DNA of 64,000 nucleotides from contig NZ_CP027732.1 of assembly GCF_003852235.1 (NCBI RefSeq), positions 1,054,001-1,118,000 on the forward strand, read 5' to 3'. Source of the DNA: Pseudomonas sp. R4-35-07 (GTDB taxonomy: Bacteria > Pseudomonadota > Gammaproteobacteria > Pseudomonadales > Pseudomonadaceae). The notes under the pieces were generated by a model. The model did not search any database, was not told the DNA's origin, and worked only from the letters and a program-made list of their open reading frames with translations. Shown here piece by piece: positions 54,488 through 62,941 of the stretch. The translations under genes were made by a program, and so were the position numbers. How positions within the stretch are numbered: the first letter of the stretch is position 1; the number at the start of each line of letters is the position of its first letter.

Positions 54488-55000
54488 ATGACCTTGAAAG
54501 CCAGGAAGGTGCCAAACCGTAGATTCATGAATTCAGGTGCTTTTATGACCGTCTCAAATATCGCCACACCCGTATTGACCTCCCTCAGCGCACCTATGGC
54601 GCCGGTACCGCCCGCAGCGTCGGCAGCAGTCAGTCAAGCGCCCAATCCAGAGGTCGGCTCAACATCATTGCCGCGTATGCAGAACCTGGGGCTGACGAGC
54701 TTGCGGCAGACTGTCATGCAAGGTATCAGCGACCAACTCAGTTCATACGTTTCCCCTAGGCTTTCGATGAACTCGGAACAAACCAAAGGGGCTGCCTTGA
54801 CGCTAGCTGGGGGGATGGCAAAAGTGCTTGGACAGAGCATGACGAAATCAGGTGGTGCAAGCTCCAAAGCGGTGGGTACGGCTTTGATATGGGGAGGCAA
54901 AACGGCTGAAAAAATTGGCAAAGGCACTTACAAAGAGGCTGGCAAGGATCACGGGGCGGGTAATTACAATGCCTTTGCCCCGCGGAACTGGGCCAAGTAG
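54488..55000 (+). CDS. Unrecognised small protein, candidate type III secreted protein
   Basis: No family recognised. Three in-frame starts are possible: ATG 54488 (170 aa), 54527 (157 aa) and 54545 (151 aa). The last (MTVSNIATP) has CAGG near the right distance, and 54488 is too close to the predicted transcription start. The first 50 residues are rich in Ser, Thr, Pro and Ala with almost no acidic residues (TSLSAPMAPVPPAASAAV), as in type III secretion signals. The centre is Ser/Gly/Lys-rich (KSGGASSKAVGTALIWGGKTAEKIGKGTYK) and the end reads GNYNAFAPRNWAK. No signal peptide or membrane helix. The GC content looks lower than in flanking genes. An hrp box lies upstream. Confidence 0.6.
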   Translation: MTLKARKVPNRRFMNSGAFMTVSNIATPVLTSLSAPMAPVPPAASAAVSQAPNPEVGSTSLPRMQNLGLTSLRQTVMQGISDQLSSYVSPRLSMNSEQTKGAALTLAGGMAKVLGQSMTKSGGASSKAVGTALIWGGKTAEKIGKGTYKEAGKDHGAGNYNAFAPRNWAK

Positions 55001-55144
55001 CCGTGTTGGCCTGCTATTGAGCTGCGGGCCCGCTGCCCAGCCGTCTGTGCAGAAATGATCGGCCGGCTGGGTCGGCATCTTGCTGCCCTGCACGGCCAAC
55101 ATTTTGGGTTTGCAAGGTGCGACGCCGTGAGACTTTCATTGCAC
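55001..55144. other. Intergenic, nothing recognised
   Basis: A stretch with GGCCGGCTGGGTCGGC-type repeats of low complexity and no convincing gene. It ends at the terminator shared with algA. Confidence 0.4.
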
Positions 55145-55204
55145 TAAAAAGCCCCCGCCTGACCGGCTGCGGATAGGGGACGCAGCCGGCTGGGCGGGGG
55201 CTTT
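55145..55204. terminator. Long hairpin terminator between the small gene and algA
   Basis: An interrupted inverted repeat AAAAAGCCCCCGCC...GGCGGGGGCTTT contains an inner stem GCCGGCTGCG/CGCAGCCGGC. The A-run and T-run on opposite ends allow it to work in both directions, ending the alginate operon and the rightward small gene. Confidence 0.85.
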
Positions 55205-55217
55205 CTGTACGACTCCT

Positions 55218-56669
55218 TTATTGCGCGATAGTTTTCACCGAAACACCCCGTTCAATCGGCGTCGAGCGGCCGTAGATATCTTCGAACCGCTCGATATCGT
55301 CTTCGCCCAGGTAGCTGCCCGATTGCACTTCGATGATCTCCAACGGGATCTTGCCCGGGTTGCGCAGGCGGTGCACCGAGGCAATCGGGATGTAAGTGGA
55401 CTGGTTCTCGCACAGCAGGAACACGTTGTCGTCACAGGTGACTTCAGCGGTGCCGCTGACCACGATCCAGTGTTCGGCGCGGTGGTGGTGCATCTGCAGT
55501 GACAGGCAGGCGCCCGGCTTGACCGAGATGTGCTTGACCTGGAACCGCCCGCCCATATCCACCGAATCGTAGGAGCCCCACGGACGATACACTTCGCAGT
55601 GGTTCTGGGTTTCGCTGCGCCCCTGCTCATTGAGGGTGTTGACCATCTGCTTGACGCCCTGGACCTTGTCCTTATGGGCAATCATCATCGCGTCCTTGGT
55701 TTCCACCACCACGATATTGTCCAGGCCGATCACCGAGACCAGCTTGCCGTTGCCATGCACCATGCAGTTGCGGCTGTCCTGGATGACCACGTCACCCTTG
55801 CTCACGTTGCCGTTGGCGTCTTTATCGTTGACCGCCCACAGCGAGGCCCAGCAACCGACGTCGCTCCAGCCGGCGCTCAGTGGCACCACACAGGCGCGTT
55901 GGGTTTTTTCCATCACGGCGTAGTCGATGGAGTTGTCCGGGCAGCAGGCGAAGGTGGCTTCATCGAACGTCACGGTGTCGGTGGTCTGCTCGCTGCGCTC
56001 CAGGGTCAGGACGCAGGTGTCGTAGATGTCCGGATCGTGCTTTTTCAGCTCTTCCAGGAAGCGGCTGGCGCGGAACAGGAACATGCCGCTGTTCCAGAAG
56101 TAGCCACCGCTTTTGACGAACTCGACCGCGCGTTTTTCATCGGGTTTTTCCACGAACTGCTGTACGCGGCTCACGCCTTCGGGCAGCAGCGAATCGTTGG
56201 TGGACTTGATGTAGCCGTAGCCGGTTTCCGGGCGCGTGGCCGGTACGCCGAACAGCACCATTTCGCCGCGCTCGGCCGCCACGGTGGCCAGGGCCAGGGC
56301 GCGTTGCAGGGCTTTCTGGTCGTCGATGACGTGGTCGGCGGGCAGCACCAGCATCAACTCGTCACGGCCTTCATTGACCAGCATCATCGCGGTCAAGGCC
56401 ACGGCCGGCGCGGTGTTGCGGCCGAACGGTTCCATCAGGATGCGTTGGCATTCGAGTTTGCGCGCGCTCAACTGCTCGTTGACGATGAAGCGGTGATCCT
56501 TGTTGCAGACCACGATCGGTGAGTCCATGCCTTCGAACACCAGGCGCTCCAGGGTTTGCTGGAACAGCGTGTGCTCGCCGGTCAGGGCCAGGAATTGTTT
56601 TGGAAATTGTTTACGGGAAAGCGGCCAAAGACGTGAGCCGCTACCACCGGAAAGGATTACTGGGATCAT
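55218..56669 (-). CDS. algA: AlgA: phosphomannose isomerase / GDP-mannose pyrophosphorylase
   Basis: A bifunctional enzyme of 483 residues. The N-terminal nucleotidyltransferase signature is PVILSGGSGSRLWPLSRKQFPKQF and the FVEKPDEKRA motif is present. The C-terminal cupin isomerase domain has PWGSYDSVDMGGRFQVKHI and the metal-binding QMHHHRAEHW. It supplies GDP-mannose for alginate. The last gene of the alginate operon; AGGAG precedes ATG 56669. A 100-bp repeat-bearing gap separates it from algF. Confidence 0.95.
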   Translation of the reverse strand: MIPVILSGGSGSRLWPLSRKQFPKQFLALTGEHTLFQQTLERLVFEGMDSPIVVCNKDHRFIVNEQLSARKLECQRILMEPFGRNTAPAVALTAMMLVNEGRDELMLVLPADHVIDDQKALQRALALATVAAERGEMVLFGVPATRPETGYGYIKSTNDSLLPEGVSRVQQFVEKPDEKRAVEFVKSGGYFWNSGMFLFRASRFLEELKKHDPDIYDTCVLTLERSEQTTDTVTFDEATFACCPDNSIDYAVMEKTQRACVVPLSAGWSDVGCWASLWAVNDKDANGNVSKGDVVIQDSRNCMVHGNGKLVSVIGLDNIVVVETKDAMMIAHKDKVQGVKQMVNTLNEQGRSETQNHCEVYRPWGSYDSVDMGGRFQVKHISVKPGACLSLQMHHHRAEHWIVVSGTAEVTCDDNVFLLCENQSTYIPIASVHRLRNPGKIPLEIIEVQSGSYLGEDDIERFEDIYGRSTPIERGVSVKTIAQ

Positions 56670-56691
56670 GGGTGTTTCTCCTGAAAGATAG

Positions 56692-56756
56692 TTGGAAGCT
56701 GCAAGCCATTAGCTGCAAGTAACAGCTCTTCACTTGCAGCTTGAAGCTTGTCGCTT
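56692..56756. repeat. Palindromic repeat between algF and algA
   Basis: GGAAGCTGCAAGCCATTAGC and CACTTGCAGCTTGAAGCTTG form an inverted pair related to the segments at 41765-41912. It lies inside the alginate operon, 23 bases upstream of algA, and could form a hairpin in the transcript. Confidence 0.65.
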
Positions 56757-56769
56757 AGTACTCGCGCAA

Positions 56770-57426
56770 TCAGCGGGTCGACACCGGACGCTTGACCCAG
56801 ACAGGCGACAAGCTCGAACCGGAGCCGGTGACATACAGCACCGCCGCTTCACCACGTTCCAACGCAACCGGCTTCACATCGCCGACTTTCTTGTCACCGT
56901 CATACAACGCCAGGCTCACCTTCACCGGGTTGATTTCACGTTCGCCACGGCCTTTGGCGGCTACCGACTTGACCACGTCAGTCTTGCCATCGGCGGTTTT
57001 CAGGGTCAGGGCCTTGTCGCTGAGGTTCTGCACGCGAACCAGGGACTTCTGCTTGTTCTTGAACGGCGGCTCTTCGATCAGTTGCGGCTGGCCGCTGCTG
57101 TTGTTGACCAAGGTGTAGTAGTGATCGGCCGCAAGCTTGACCGGTACGGTCTGGCTGCCGACCTTGGCGCTGTAGTCACCACCGGGCATGAAGCTGAAGT
57201 CGCTGCTGGCCAACGGCGCGACGTCGCTGAGGTTGGTGCTGCCAACGGTGGCGCTGACTTCCTGGTTGCTGGCGTTGTAGATGCGCACGAAGCTCGAACC
57301 TTTTGGCGCGGTAGGGCCGTAGAGCGCGGCGTCACCACCGGCGAAGGCAGACATCGATACGAAGCTCAGGCCGGCAGCGATAGCCAGGGTCTTGGCGAGA
57401 CGACGAGGAGTTGTAGTGAAAGTCAT
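56770..57426 (-). CDS. algF: AlgF, alginate O-acetylation protein
   Basis: A periplasmic protein of 218 residues with a signal peptide (LAIAAGLSFVSMSAFAGGDAALYGPTAPKGSSFVR). It contains the AlgF domain with YNASNQEVSATVG and the late EEPPFKNKQKSLVRVQNLSDKAL segment. With AlgI and AlgJ it is needed for O-acetylation of alginate. GAGGTAACTCAC precedes ATG 57426; an open frame upstream overlaps algJ and is ignored. Confidence 0.93.
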   Translation of the reverse strand: MTFTTTPRRLAKTLAIAAGLSFVSMSAFAGGDAALYGPTAPKGSSFVRIYNASNQEVSATVGSTNLSDVAPLASSDFSFMPGGDYSAKVGSQTVPVKLAADHYYTLVNNSSGQPQLIEEPPFKNKQKSLVRVQNLSDKALTLKTADGKTDVVKSVAAKGRGEREINPVKVSLALYDGDKKVGDVKPVALERGEAAVLYVTGSGSSLSPVWVKRPVSTR

Positions 57427-57442
57427 GTGAGTTACCTCTCTT

Positions 57443-58630
57443 TCAGTTTTGCGCCCGGTCGGGCGTCTCGGATTTCTGATTTTTAAAAGCGGGGGTGTTC
57501 TGTGCCATGTTTTGTTGGCGCGAACCGGCTTGTTTAAGTTGCGCAACCCATGATGGGTCGGCATCACCGATTTCGTTGTTGACGGGCAGATAGCGTTCAG
57601 GGAACTCCCAGATCAGCACCTGCGGCGGGCTGTTCTTGAAGTCATCACTTTTCAGGTAGCTGAGCATCGGCAGGATCGGGCCGTGGCCGTCTTCGGCGTA
57701 GCTGACCACGTCGCTGCCCAGGGCTTGCTTGAGGGCGCCGACGAAGTTCCAGTTGGGGTTGGCGCTGTAGCTGGTGCCGACCAGTGCCACCGGGGTTTGG
57801 CTGTCGCTGAACAGCGCGTCGTCGCCCTGGGTTTGGGCCAGGTGCGTCACGCGTTTTTCCAGCGGCTCTTTAGGCGGCATCAGGTTTTCGAACAGCGGGT
57901 CCAGCGGCAGGAACAGACGCAGGTCGCCTTTATGCGGCTCGGCCTTTTCCGCTTCGGTAACAAAGCGCTGCGGCTCACCGTTGAGCGGAGTTTTATCGGC
58001 AATCGCCTTGGCCAATTGCTTGGCGGCGATTTCGGCACCGTCCGGTGTCCAGTGGGTGTCGGTGCGCAGGAACACTTGCTTGCCGCCCAGCTTGGCCTGT
58101 TGCAGCGGGCCGAGCAGGTCCGGGGCGATGATCTTGTCCGCCGCGACACGGGCGTGGAAGTCCTGGTACAGGTTGGCGTGGATGCTCGCCGGTTTCACTT
58201 CACCCAGGTGCTCCGGATACAGGCGCACCTTGGCCGGCACGATCGCCATCACCAGCTGGATGCCCTGGGCCTTGAGCTTCTGGCGCACGCCTTCGACCAG
58301 CGCGTAATTGCCCTGCAGGTTCTGGTCTTCGTTGACGGCAGGGTTGAACTCCTCGTCGCTGTACAACCAATGATCGCGGCCCAGCACCACGCCAGGGCGG
58401 CCTTCATTGAACAGCTTGTAGTCAAGCGCCGCCCAAAGGTTGGTGCCCAGGCGCTTGATCGGGAACTGGTCGTCGTAATGGGTCTCGACGGCTTTGGTCC
58501 AGCGACCGTTGAGCACGGTGGCATCGGCATTAGTGCTGAAGCCGAAGAAACTGCGTAGCGACCAGGCGCCCAGTGCCAACAGCACCACCAGGAACAGGCC
58601 GATATAGAGGACGCGTAATGAACGGGTCAT
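57443..58630 (-). CDS. algJ: AlgJ, SGNH-like alginate O-acetyltransferase component
   Basis: A protein of 395 residues with an N-terminal membrane/signal helix (VLYIGLFLVVLLALGAWSL). Catalytic motifs of the SGNH-like family are RTDTHWTPDG (Asp 191 and His 193) and LVGTSYSA (Ser in GTSYS, 285-289). It passes acetyl groups from AlgI towards AlgX in the periplasm. The sequence shows a D-H-S set equivalent to the P. aeruginosa protein. Confidence 0.94.
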   Translation of the reverse strand: MTRSLRVLYIGLFLVVLLALGAWSLRSFFGFSTNADATVLNGRWTKAVETHYDDQFPIKRLGTNLWAALDYKLFNEGRPGVVLGRDHWLYSDEEFNPAVNEDQNLQGNYALVEGVRQKLKAQGIQLVMAIVPAKVRLYPEHLGEVKPASIHANLYQDFHARVAADKIIAPDLLGPLQQAKLGGKQVFLRTDTHWTPDGAEIAAKQLAKAIADKTPLNGEPQRFVTEAEKAEPHKGDLRLFLPLDPLFENLMPPKEPLEKRVTHLAQTQGDDALFSDSQTPVALVGTSYSANPNWNFVGALKQALGSDVVSYAEDGHGPILPMLSYLKSDDFKNSPPQVLIWEFPERYLPVNNEIGDADPSWVAQLKQAGSRQQNMAQNTPAFKNQKSETPDRAQN

Positions 58631-58641
58631 GGTCGGCTCCC

Positions 58642-60174
58642 TCAGAATTGGAAGTAAAGGAACGGCGAGAAACTCTGCGCCGACAGTTTCAGGATCGACG
58701 CCACGAACAGCAGCAGCACGGCGGCGCGCATGGCGTAGCGTGGCCAGTCAGCGGTCCAGTAGGCCGGTTGCACGGCGGCGTCACGGCCCACCGTGAAGCC
58801 AGGCTCGTGGATGCTGCCGGGGTTGTCGCCCGGTACGGCCTTGATCAGGCTCGGATCGCTCGGCTTGGTCTTGTCGGCAGGGCGATTGCGGTAGAAATCG
58901 CGCAGGCCGAAGAACGCCAGCGTTGCGTAGGCCACCACCAGGGTCGCCACTTGCAGGCCGGTGAGGCTGGCGCGGTTGAGTTCCGACAGCGACCATTCGC
59001 CAAAGCTGAACATCGCACCGTACATACGCCCGGCGACATGCAGGTTTTCCGCGCGGAAGATCACCCAGCCCATCACCACCAGCAGGAAGGTGAAGGCCCA
59101 GCGCAGCACATTGAAGCTGCGCGGCGCGGTGTTGAGGCCGATGGCTTTTTCAATCGCCAGCCACATGCCGTGCCAGGCACCCCACACGATGTAGGTGATG
59201 TTGGCGCCGTGCCACAGGCCACCGAGCAGCATGGTCAGGAACAGGTTGCGATAGGTGGTCAGCGTACCTTTGCGGTTGCCGCCCAGGGTGATGTACAGGT
59301 AATCGCGCAACCAGGTCGACAGGCTGATGTGCCAGCGCCGCCAGAACTCGGTGATCGACTGGCTGATGTACGGCTGCTTGAAGTTTTCCATGAAGCGGAA
59401 ACCCATCATCAGGCCCAGGCCGATGGCCATGTCGCTGTAGCCGGAGAAGTCGAAATACAACTGTGCGGTGTAGGCCAGCGCACCGAGCCAGGCATCCCCC
59501 GTAGTTGGGTTTTGCAAGGCGAAGCAGTGATCCGCGACTACCGCCAGGGTGTCGGCGATAAACACCTTCTTGATGAAACCCTGCATGAACCGCGTGCAGC
59601 CCTCGGAGAACTTGTCGAGGGTGTGGGTGCGGTTGTTGAACTGGTCAGCCAGGTCGCGAAAACGCAACACGGGGCCGGCGATCAGGTGCGGGAAGATCGC
59701 CACGAACGCCGCGAAGTCGATCAGGTTGCGCGTCGCCGGCGTATCGCCACGGTATACGTCGATGATGTAGCTGATGGACTCGAAGATGTAGAACGAGATA
59801 CCAATCGGCAACAGCACGTGGGTGAGGATGAACGGCTCCAGGCCCATCGACTTCATCATCACGTTGATGCTGTCGACGCCGAAGTTGGCGTACTTGAAGT
59901 AGCCGAGGATGCACAGGTCGACTGCCACGCCGAGCAACAGCCAGCGTTGGGCCGGTTTGGTGCGCACGCCGGCGGCGCCGACCTTGAGGCCGATCCAGTA
60001 ATTCCACAGGGTCACTGCGGCGAACAAAGCCAGGAAGTCCACTCGCCACCAGGCGTAGAACACATAGCTGGCAATCAGCAGCAGCAGGTTGCGATAGCGT
60101 TGCCCGCTCAAGTAGTACAAGCCGAGAAAGATCGGCAAGAACAGAAACAGGAACACATTGGACGAGAAAACCAT
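58642..60174 (-). CDS. algI: AlgI, MBOAT alginate O-acetylation protein
   Basis: A polytopic MBOAT acyltransferase of 510 residues. The conserved His motif region GLWHGANITYIVWGAWHG is present and many hydrophobic segments span the protein. It imports the acetyl donor across the inner membrane. The start MVFSSNVFLF (60174) is set by GGAGAGATC seven bases ahead; an earlier ATG (60198) lies within the upstream repeat region. Confidence 0.95.
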   Translation of the reverse strand: MVFSSNVFLFLFLPIFLGLYYLSGQRYRNLLLLIASYVFYAWWRVDFLALFAAVTLWNYWIGLKVGAAGVRTKPAQRWLLLGVAVDLCILGYFKYANFGVDSINVMMKSMGLEPFILTHVLLPIGISFYIFESISYIIDVYRGDTPATRNLIDFAAFVAIFPHLIAGPVLRFRDLADQFNNRTHTLDKFSEGCTRFMQGFIKKVFIADTLAVVADHCFALQNPTTGDAWLGALAYTAQLYFDFSGYSDMAIGLGLMMGFRFMENFKQPYISQSITEFWRRWHISLSTWLRDYLYITLGGNRKGTLTTYRNLFLTMLLGGLWHGANITYIVWGAWHGMWLAIEKAIGLNTAPRSFNVLRWAFTFLLVVMGWVIFRAENLHVAGRMYGAMFSFGEWSLSELNRASLTGLQVATLVVAYATLAFFGLRDFYRNRPADKTKPSDPSLIKAVPGDNPGSIHEPGFTVGRDAAVQPAYWTADWPRYAMRAAVLLLFVASILKLSAQSFSPFLYFQF

Positions 60175-60250
60175 CCCGATCTCTCCATGTTTAACCAACA
60201 GTCAAGGGCCAGAGCCCCCCCAAACCCCCCCACGATTTCGGGGGAGGCTT

Positions 60251-60359
60251 TGATCGTTCCCACGCTCTGCGTGGGAATGCCTCTTGTGACGCTCTGCGTC
60301 ACGCTTTGGGACGCAGAGCGTCCCGTGCTGCATTCCCACGCGGAGCGTGGGAACGATCA
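60251..60359. repeat. Large palindromic repeat between algL and algI
   Basis: Outer arms TGATCGTTCCCACGCTCTGC and its inverse ending CGGAGCGTGGGAACGATCA enclose a second pair GTGACGCTCTGCGTCAC and an internal GGGACGCAGAGCGTCCC. A dispersed repeat type of pseudomonads, placed inside the alginate operon. Flanking 60200-60250 is a run of C and G with no gene. Confidence 0.85.
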
Positions 60360-60363
60360 GCGA

Positions 60364-61473
60364 CTAGCTGCCTTTGTTGCCTTTTTCGTGCGTCGGGTCG
60401 TAGACCTTGGTCAGGTCACCGCCCAGGCGGAACGTCTTGAATGGCTGCATGCCATGCTTGCGTTCGAGCACATCCGGGGCGCAGGTGTAGAGGGTGCAGA
60501 ACGGCTCAAGCCAGGCGAATTTCATCGCCTGCTTCAAATCCTTCATGTCCTGCTCCTTGCCGTTCTTCTGTTCGAAGATGTCCGGGTCTTTCACCCCGGC
60601 GAGTACCTTGTCGCCCAGGCGCTTGAGCGCACTGTTGTTTTCCTGGCGCAGGTCCACACCGTTGACCAAGGCAAAGCTTGCGATCATCGACAGCGGCGGC
60701 AGGGCGTAGTTGTGATACGACAAAGCCCGTTGCTGACGCTTCAATTCGTTGGGCAGGAAGCCTTGGTCGTCGACCTGGTTCACCCCGACCTTGTATTCCT
60801 TGACAGCCCAATCGAACAGGTCGCGACGGTTAGTGGCGATGGACGTTGCCATCACCGACCAGGCGGCCCAGTACGAGTGGTTGTTGGTTTTTTCCAGCGG
60901 CAGGTTGTCCCAGTCGCTCACCACTTGATCGGCCAGCTTGTTGAACCAGGCCTCGATCAGTTGCGATTCCTGCTGATGGTTGGCCAGCGGGTGCGAGTCG
61001 GAGAATTTCAAGCGCACATAGGCCGAGGCCATGCTGCCCAGCGCCCATTTGCGCATCGACTTGCCGGTGTGGTTGAAGTCCTTGGACATCAACGCATCAG
61101 CCTTGGCCCACGACACCAGCCAGTTCAGCGTGCATTCGAGCTGCTGCGGACGACCGTCGCGCATGAACTGCATCACGCGCTTGCTGGTGTCTTTTTCCAG
61201 CTTGGTGATGTCGGCGGTGCTGTCGCGAAAGGCCTGTTCCGATTGCACGTTCAGGGTCGAACGCGCCTTGTCGGAGCCTTCGTACTTGCTGCGAAATTGC
61301 AGAGGCCCGGTGTAGGGCGTCGGCATGGCGTCGCAGTTTTCCTTGAAGTCGCCGGTCTTGAACGCTTCGATCGGTGCAAAATAGCCCTGGGGCGGCCGCA
61401 GGGGTGCGGCGGCGTTGACGGAGCCGGCAAACATCGCCAGGCCTAGCAGGGTGGGCAGCAATAACTTTTGCAT
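60364..61473 (-). CDS. algL: AlgL, alginate lyase
   Basis: A periplasmic polysaccharide lyase (PL5) of 369 residues with a signal peptide ([28 protein letters not shown]). The catalytic region [12 protein letters not shown] (Asn, His) is present, as is an Arg/Tyr part around [13 protein letters not shown]. It clears alginate from the periplasm. GAGGTTACTT precedes ATG 61473; the longer open frame to 61539 overlaps algX. Confidence 0.94.
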   Translation of the reverse strand: MQKLLLPTLLGLAMFAGSVNAAAPLRPPQGYFAPIEAFKTGDFKENCDAMPTPYTGPLQFRSKYEGSDKARSTLNVQSEQAFRDSTADITKLEKDTSKRVMQFMRDGRPQQLECTLNWLVSWAKADALMSKDFNHTGKSMRKWALGSMASAYVRLKFSDSHPLANHQQESQLIEAWFNKLADQVVSDWDNLPLEKTNNHSYWAAWSVMATSIATNRRDLFDWAVKEYKVGVNQVDDQGFLPNELKRQQRALSYHNYALPPLSMIASFALVNGVDLRQENNSALKRLGDKVLAGVKDPDIFEQKNGKEQDMKDLKQAMKFAWLEPFCTLYTCAPDVLERKHGMQPFKTFRLGGDLTKVYDPTHEKGNKGS

Positions 61474-61481
61474 AAGTAACC

Positions 61482-62939
61482 TCACTTCCCGAGCTGGGCG
61501 GTCTGCTGACCACCGCTTGGGAATACGTTGCGTGTGCAAATTTTCGCTTCGACCTTCTGCGCCGCAGCACCCTTTTCCGGGCCCTGCACTTCCACGGCCA
61601 GCAAGTTCTGCGAGGCCCAGTCTTCATCGGTGCGCAATTCAAAGGCGAAACGCCCGTCTGTATCGGATGTCTCGGGTTTTTCGATCTTGATGTCCTCGTG
61701 GCGCCCGTTCATGTACCAGAGGGTGGCTTGCAAGGTTTTCACCGACGGATCGGCGAAGCGGATATCGACCTGATGGTTGGCGTTGCGCAGGTCTTTGTTC
61801 GCGCTGTTGACCATCAGTTCGTTTTTGCCTGGTTTGAGCGTGGTGCTGGCTGACATCTGTGCGGTCTTGCCCTCACAGCCGTTGTCGAGCAGCGCCATCA
61901 TCTGGCGGTAGATGGTTTCCTGGTCGAGACGGTACAGCGGCGAGAATTCCCAGATCAGGATCTTTGGCGGGTTTTTCTGGAACTCTTCGCTGCCCAGGTA
62001 CTGGATCATCGAGCCTTCCAGACCACCGCCGGGGAAGGCGACGTTGAGGATGTCGGCACCGATTTCCTCCTGCAGGAAGCCGGCGAAGTTGTAGTTCTTG
62101 CCGCTGTGGCTGGTGCCCACCAGGGTGATCTGCGGGTTGCCCGAATCGCTGAACAGGTCACCGTCACCGGCTTCGCCCTTGGGCTCGGTGGTGAATTGGT
62201 CCATGTACTGGATCGCGTAGCTGGTGCCGCACAGCTGCCCGGCCATGTTGTGCAGGGTGCCGGTCTTGCCCATGCGGCCCGAGCGCTTGGTCTCGAATTC
62301 GCGCTTGGGAATTTCCGCATATTCCGGCATCTGCTTGACCTTGGCCGCGACGATTTTCGCGGTGCGCTGGGCGCCGTAAGGGGTCCAGTGCTGGTCGCCA
62401 CGGAAGTAAAAGTCGTGGGCCGGCAGCTCATCCGGCAACTGCTCGTTGGTCAACGGCGAGAGGTCCGGCACCACGTAGCCCATCTTGGCGAAACGGCCGA
62501 GCATGGTCTTGTAGTTGGTCAGGGCCTTGTCGAAATCGTACTTGGCCTTTTCCTCGGGGTTGAGCTTATTGCGGTTCACCAGGCCACGGGTCGGCTGGTA
62601 GACCACCACCAGTTCCACGCCCTTGGCTTTGAACGCATCGTGCAACTGCTGCATGCGCTTGTAGCCGGCCGGGGTGGTGTCGAATTCGGTGCGCAGGTCT
62701 TCCTGAGTCCGGAACAGCCAGTCGCCCTGGGCTTGCACCAAGGTGGTGAAGTTCTGCTGGTAGCGCGTGGTGTAGTTCTTCGCGTCATGGGCCGCCGGGC
62801 ACAGGCTGCAGCACGGCTCGGCGGTGAACGTCGGTGCTTTCACCTCGTCGGCGCGCACGCCCTGGCTGGCCGCGAGCAGGCCGAGGGTCAGACCCGAGAG
62901 GCTCAGCAATTTGATCATGTGTGGGTGCATAAGGGTCAT
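61482..62939 (-). CDS. algX: AlgX, alginate O-acetyltransferase (SGNH domain plus CBM)
   Basis: A periplasmic protein of 485 residues with a signal peptide. The N-terminal SGNH-like domain carries [14 protein letters not shown] (Asp, His) and [13 protein letters not shown] (Ser), and the C-terminal carbohydrate-binding module follows (about 360-470). It is the terminal acetyltransferase acting on the polymer. The start ATG 62939 is two bases after the algG stop, with CAGGA ahead. Confidence 0.95.
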   Translation of the reverse strand: MTLMHPHMIKLLSLSGLTLGLLAASQGVRADEVKAPTFTAEPCCSLCPAAHDAKNYTTRYQQNFTTLVQAQGDWLFRTQEDLRTEFDTTPAGYKRMQQLHDAFKAKGVELVVVYQPTRGLVNRNKLNPEEKAKYDFDKALTNYKTMLGRFAKMGYVVPDLSPLTNEQLPDELPAHDFYFRGDQHWTPYGAQRTAKIVAAKVKQMPEYAEIPKREFETKRSGRMGKTGTLHNMAGQLCGTSYAIQYMDQFTTEPKGEAGDGDLFSDSGNPQITLVGTSHSGKNYNFAGFLQEEIGADILNVAFPGGGLEGSMIQYLGSEEFQKNPPKILIWEFSPLYRLDQETIYRQMMALLDNGCEGKTAQMSASTTLKPGKNELMVNSANKDLRNANHQVDIRFADPSVKTLQATLWYMNGRHEDIKIEKPETSDTDGRFAFELRTDEDWASQNLLAVEVQGPEKGAAAQKVEAKICTRNVFPSGGQQTAQLGK

Positions 62940-62941
62940 CC

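Noticed and set aside
54316..54567. Minus-strand open frame overlapping the start of the candidate secreted-protein gene
   Set aside because: It has no ribosome site and overlaps the hrp box and the oppositely oriented gene; the plus-strand frame has better support.
58573..61446. Open frame of 957 codons on the plus strand opposite algJ-algI-algL
   Set aside because: It runs antisense to conserved alginate genes, crosses the intergenic repeat, and its product is low-complexity His/Gln/Val-rich. A composition artefact.
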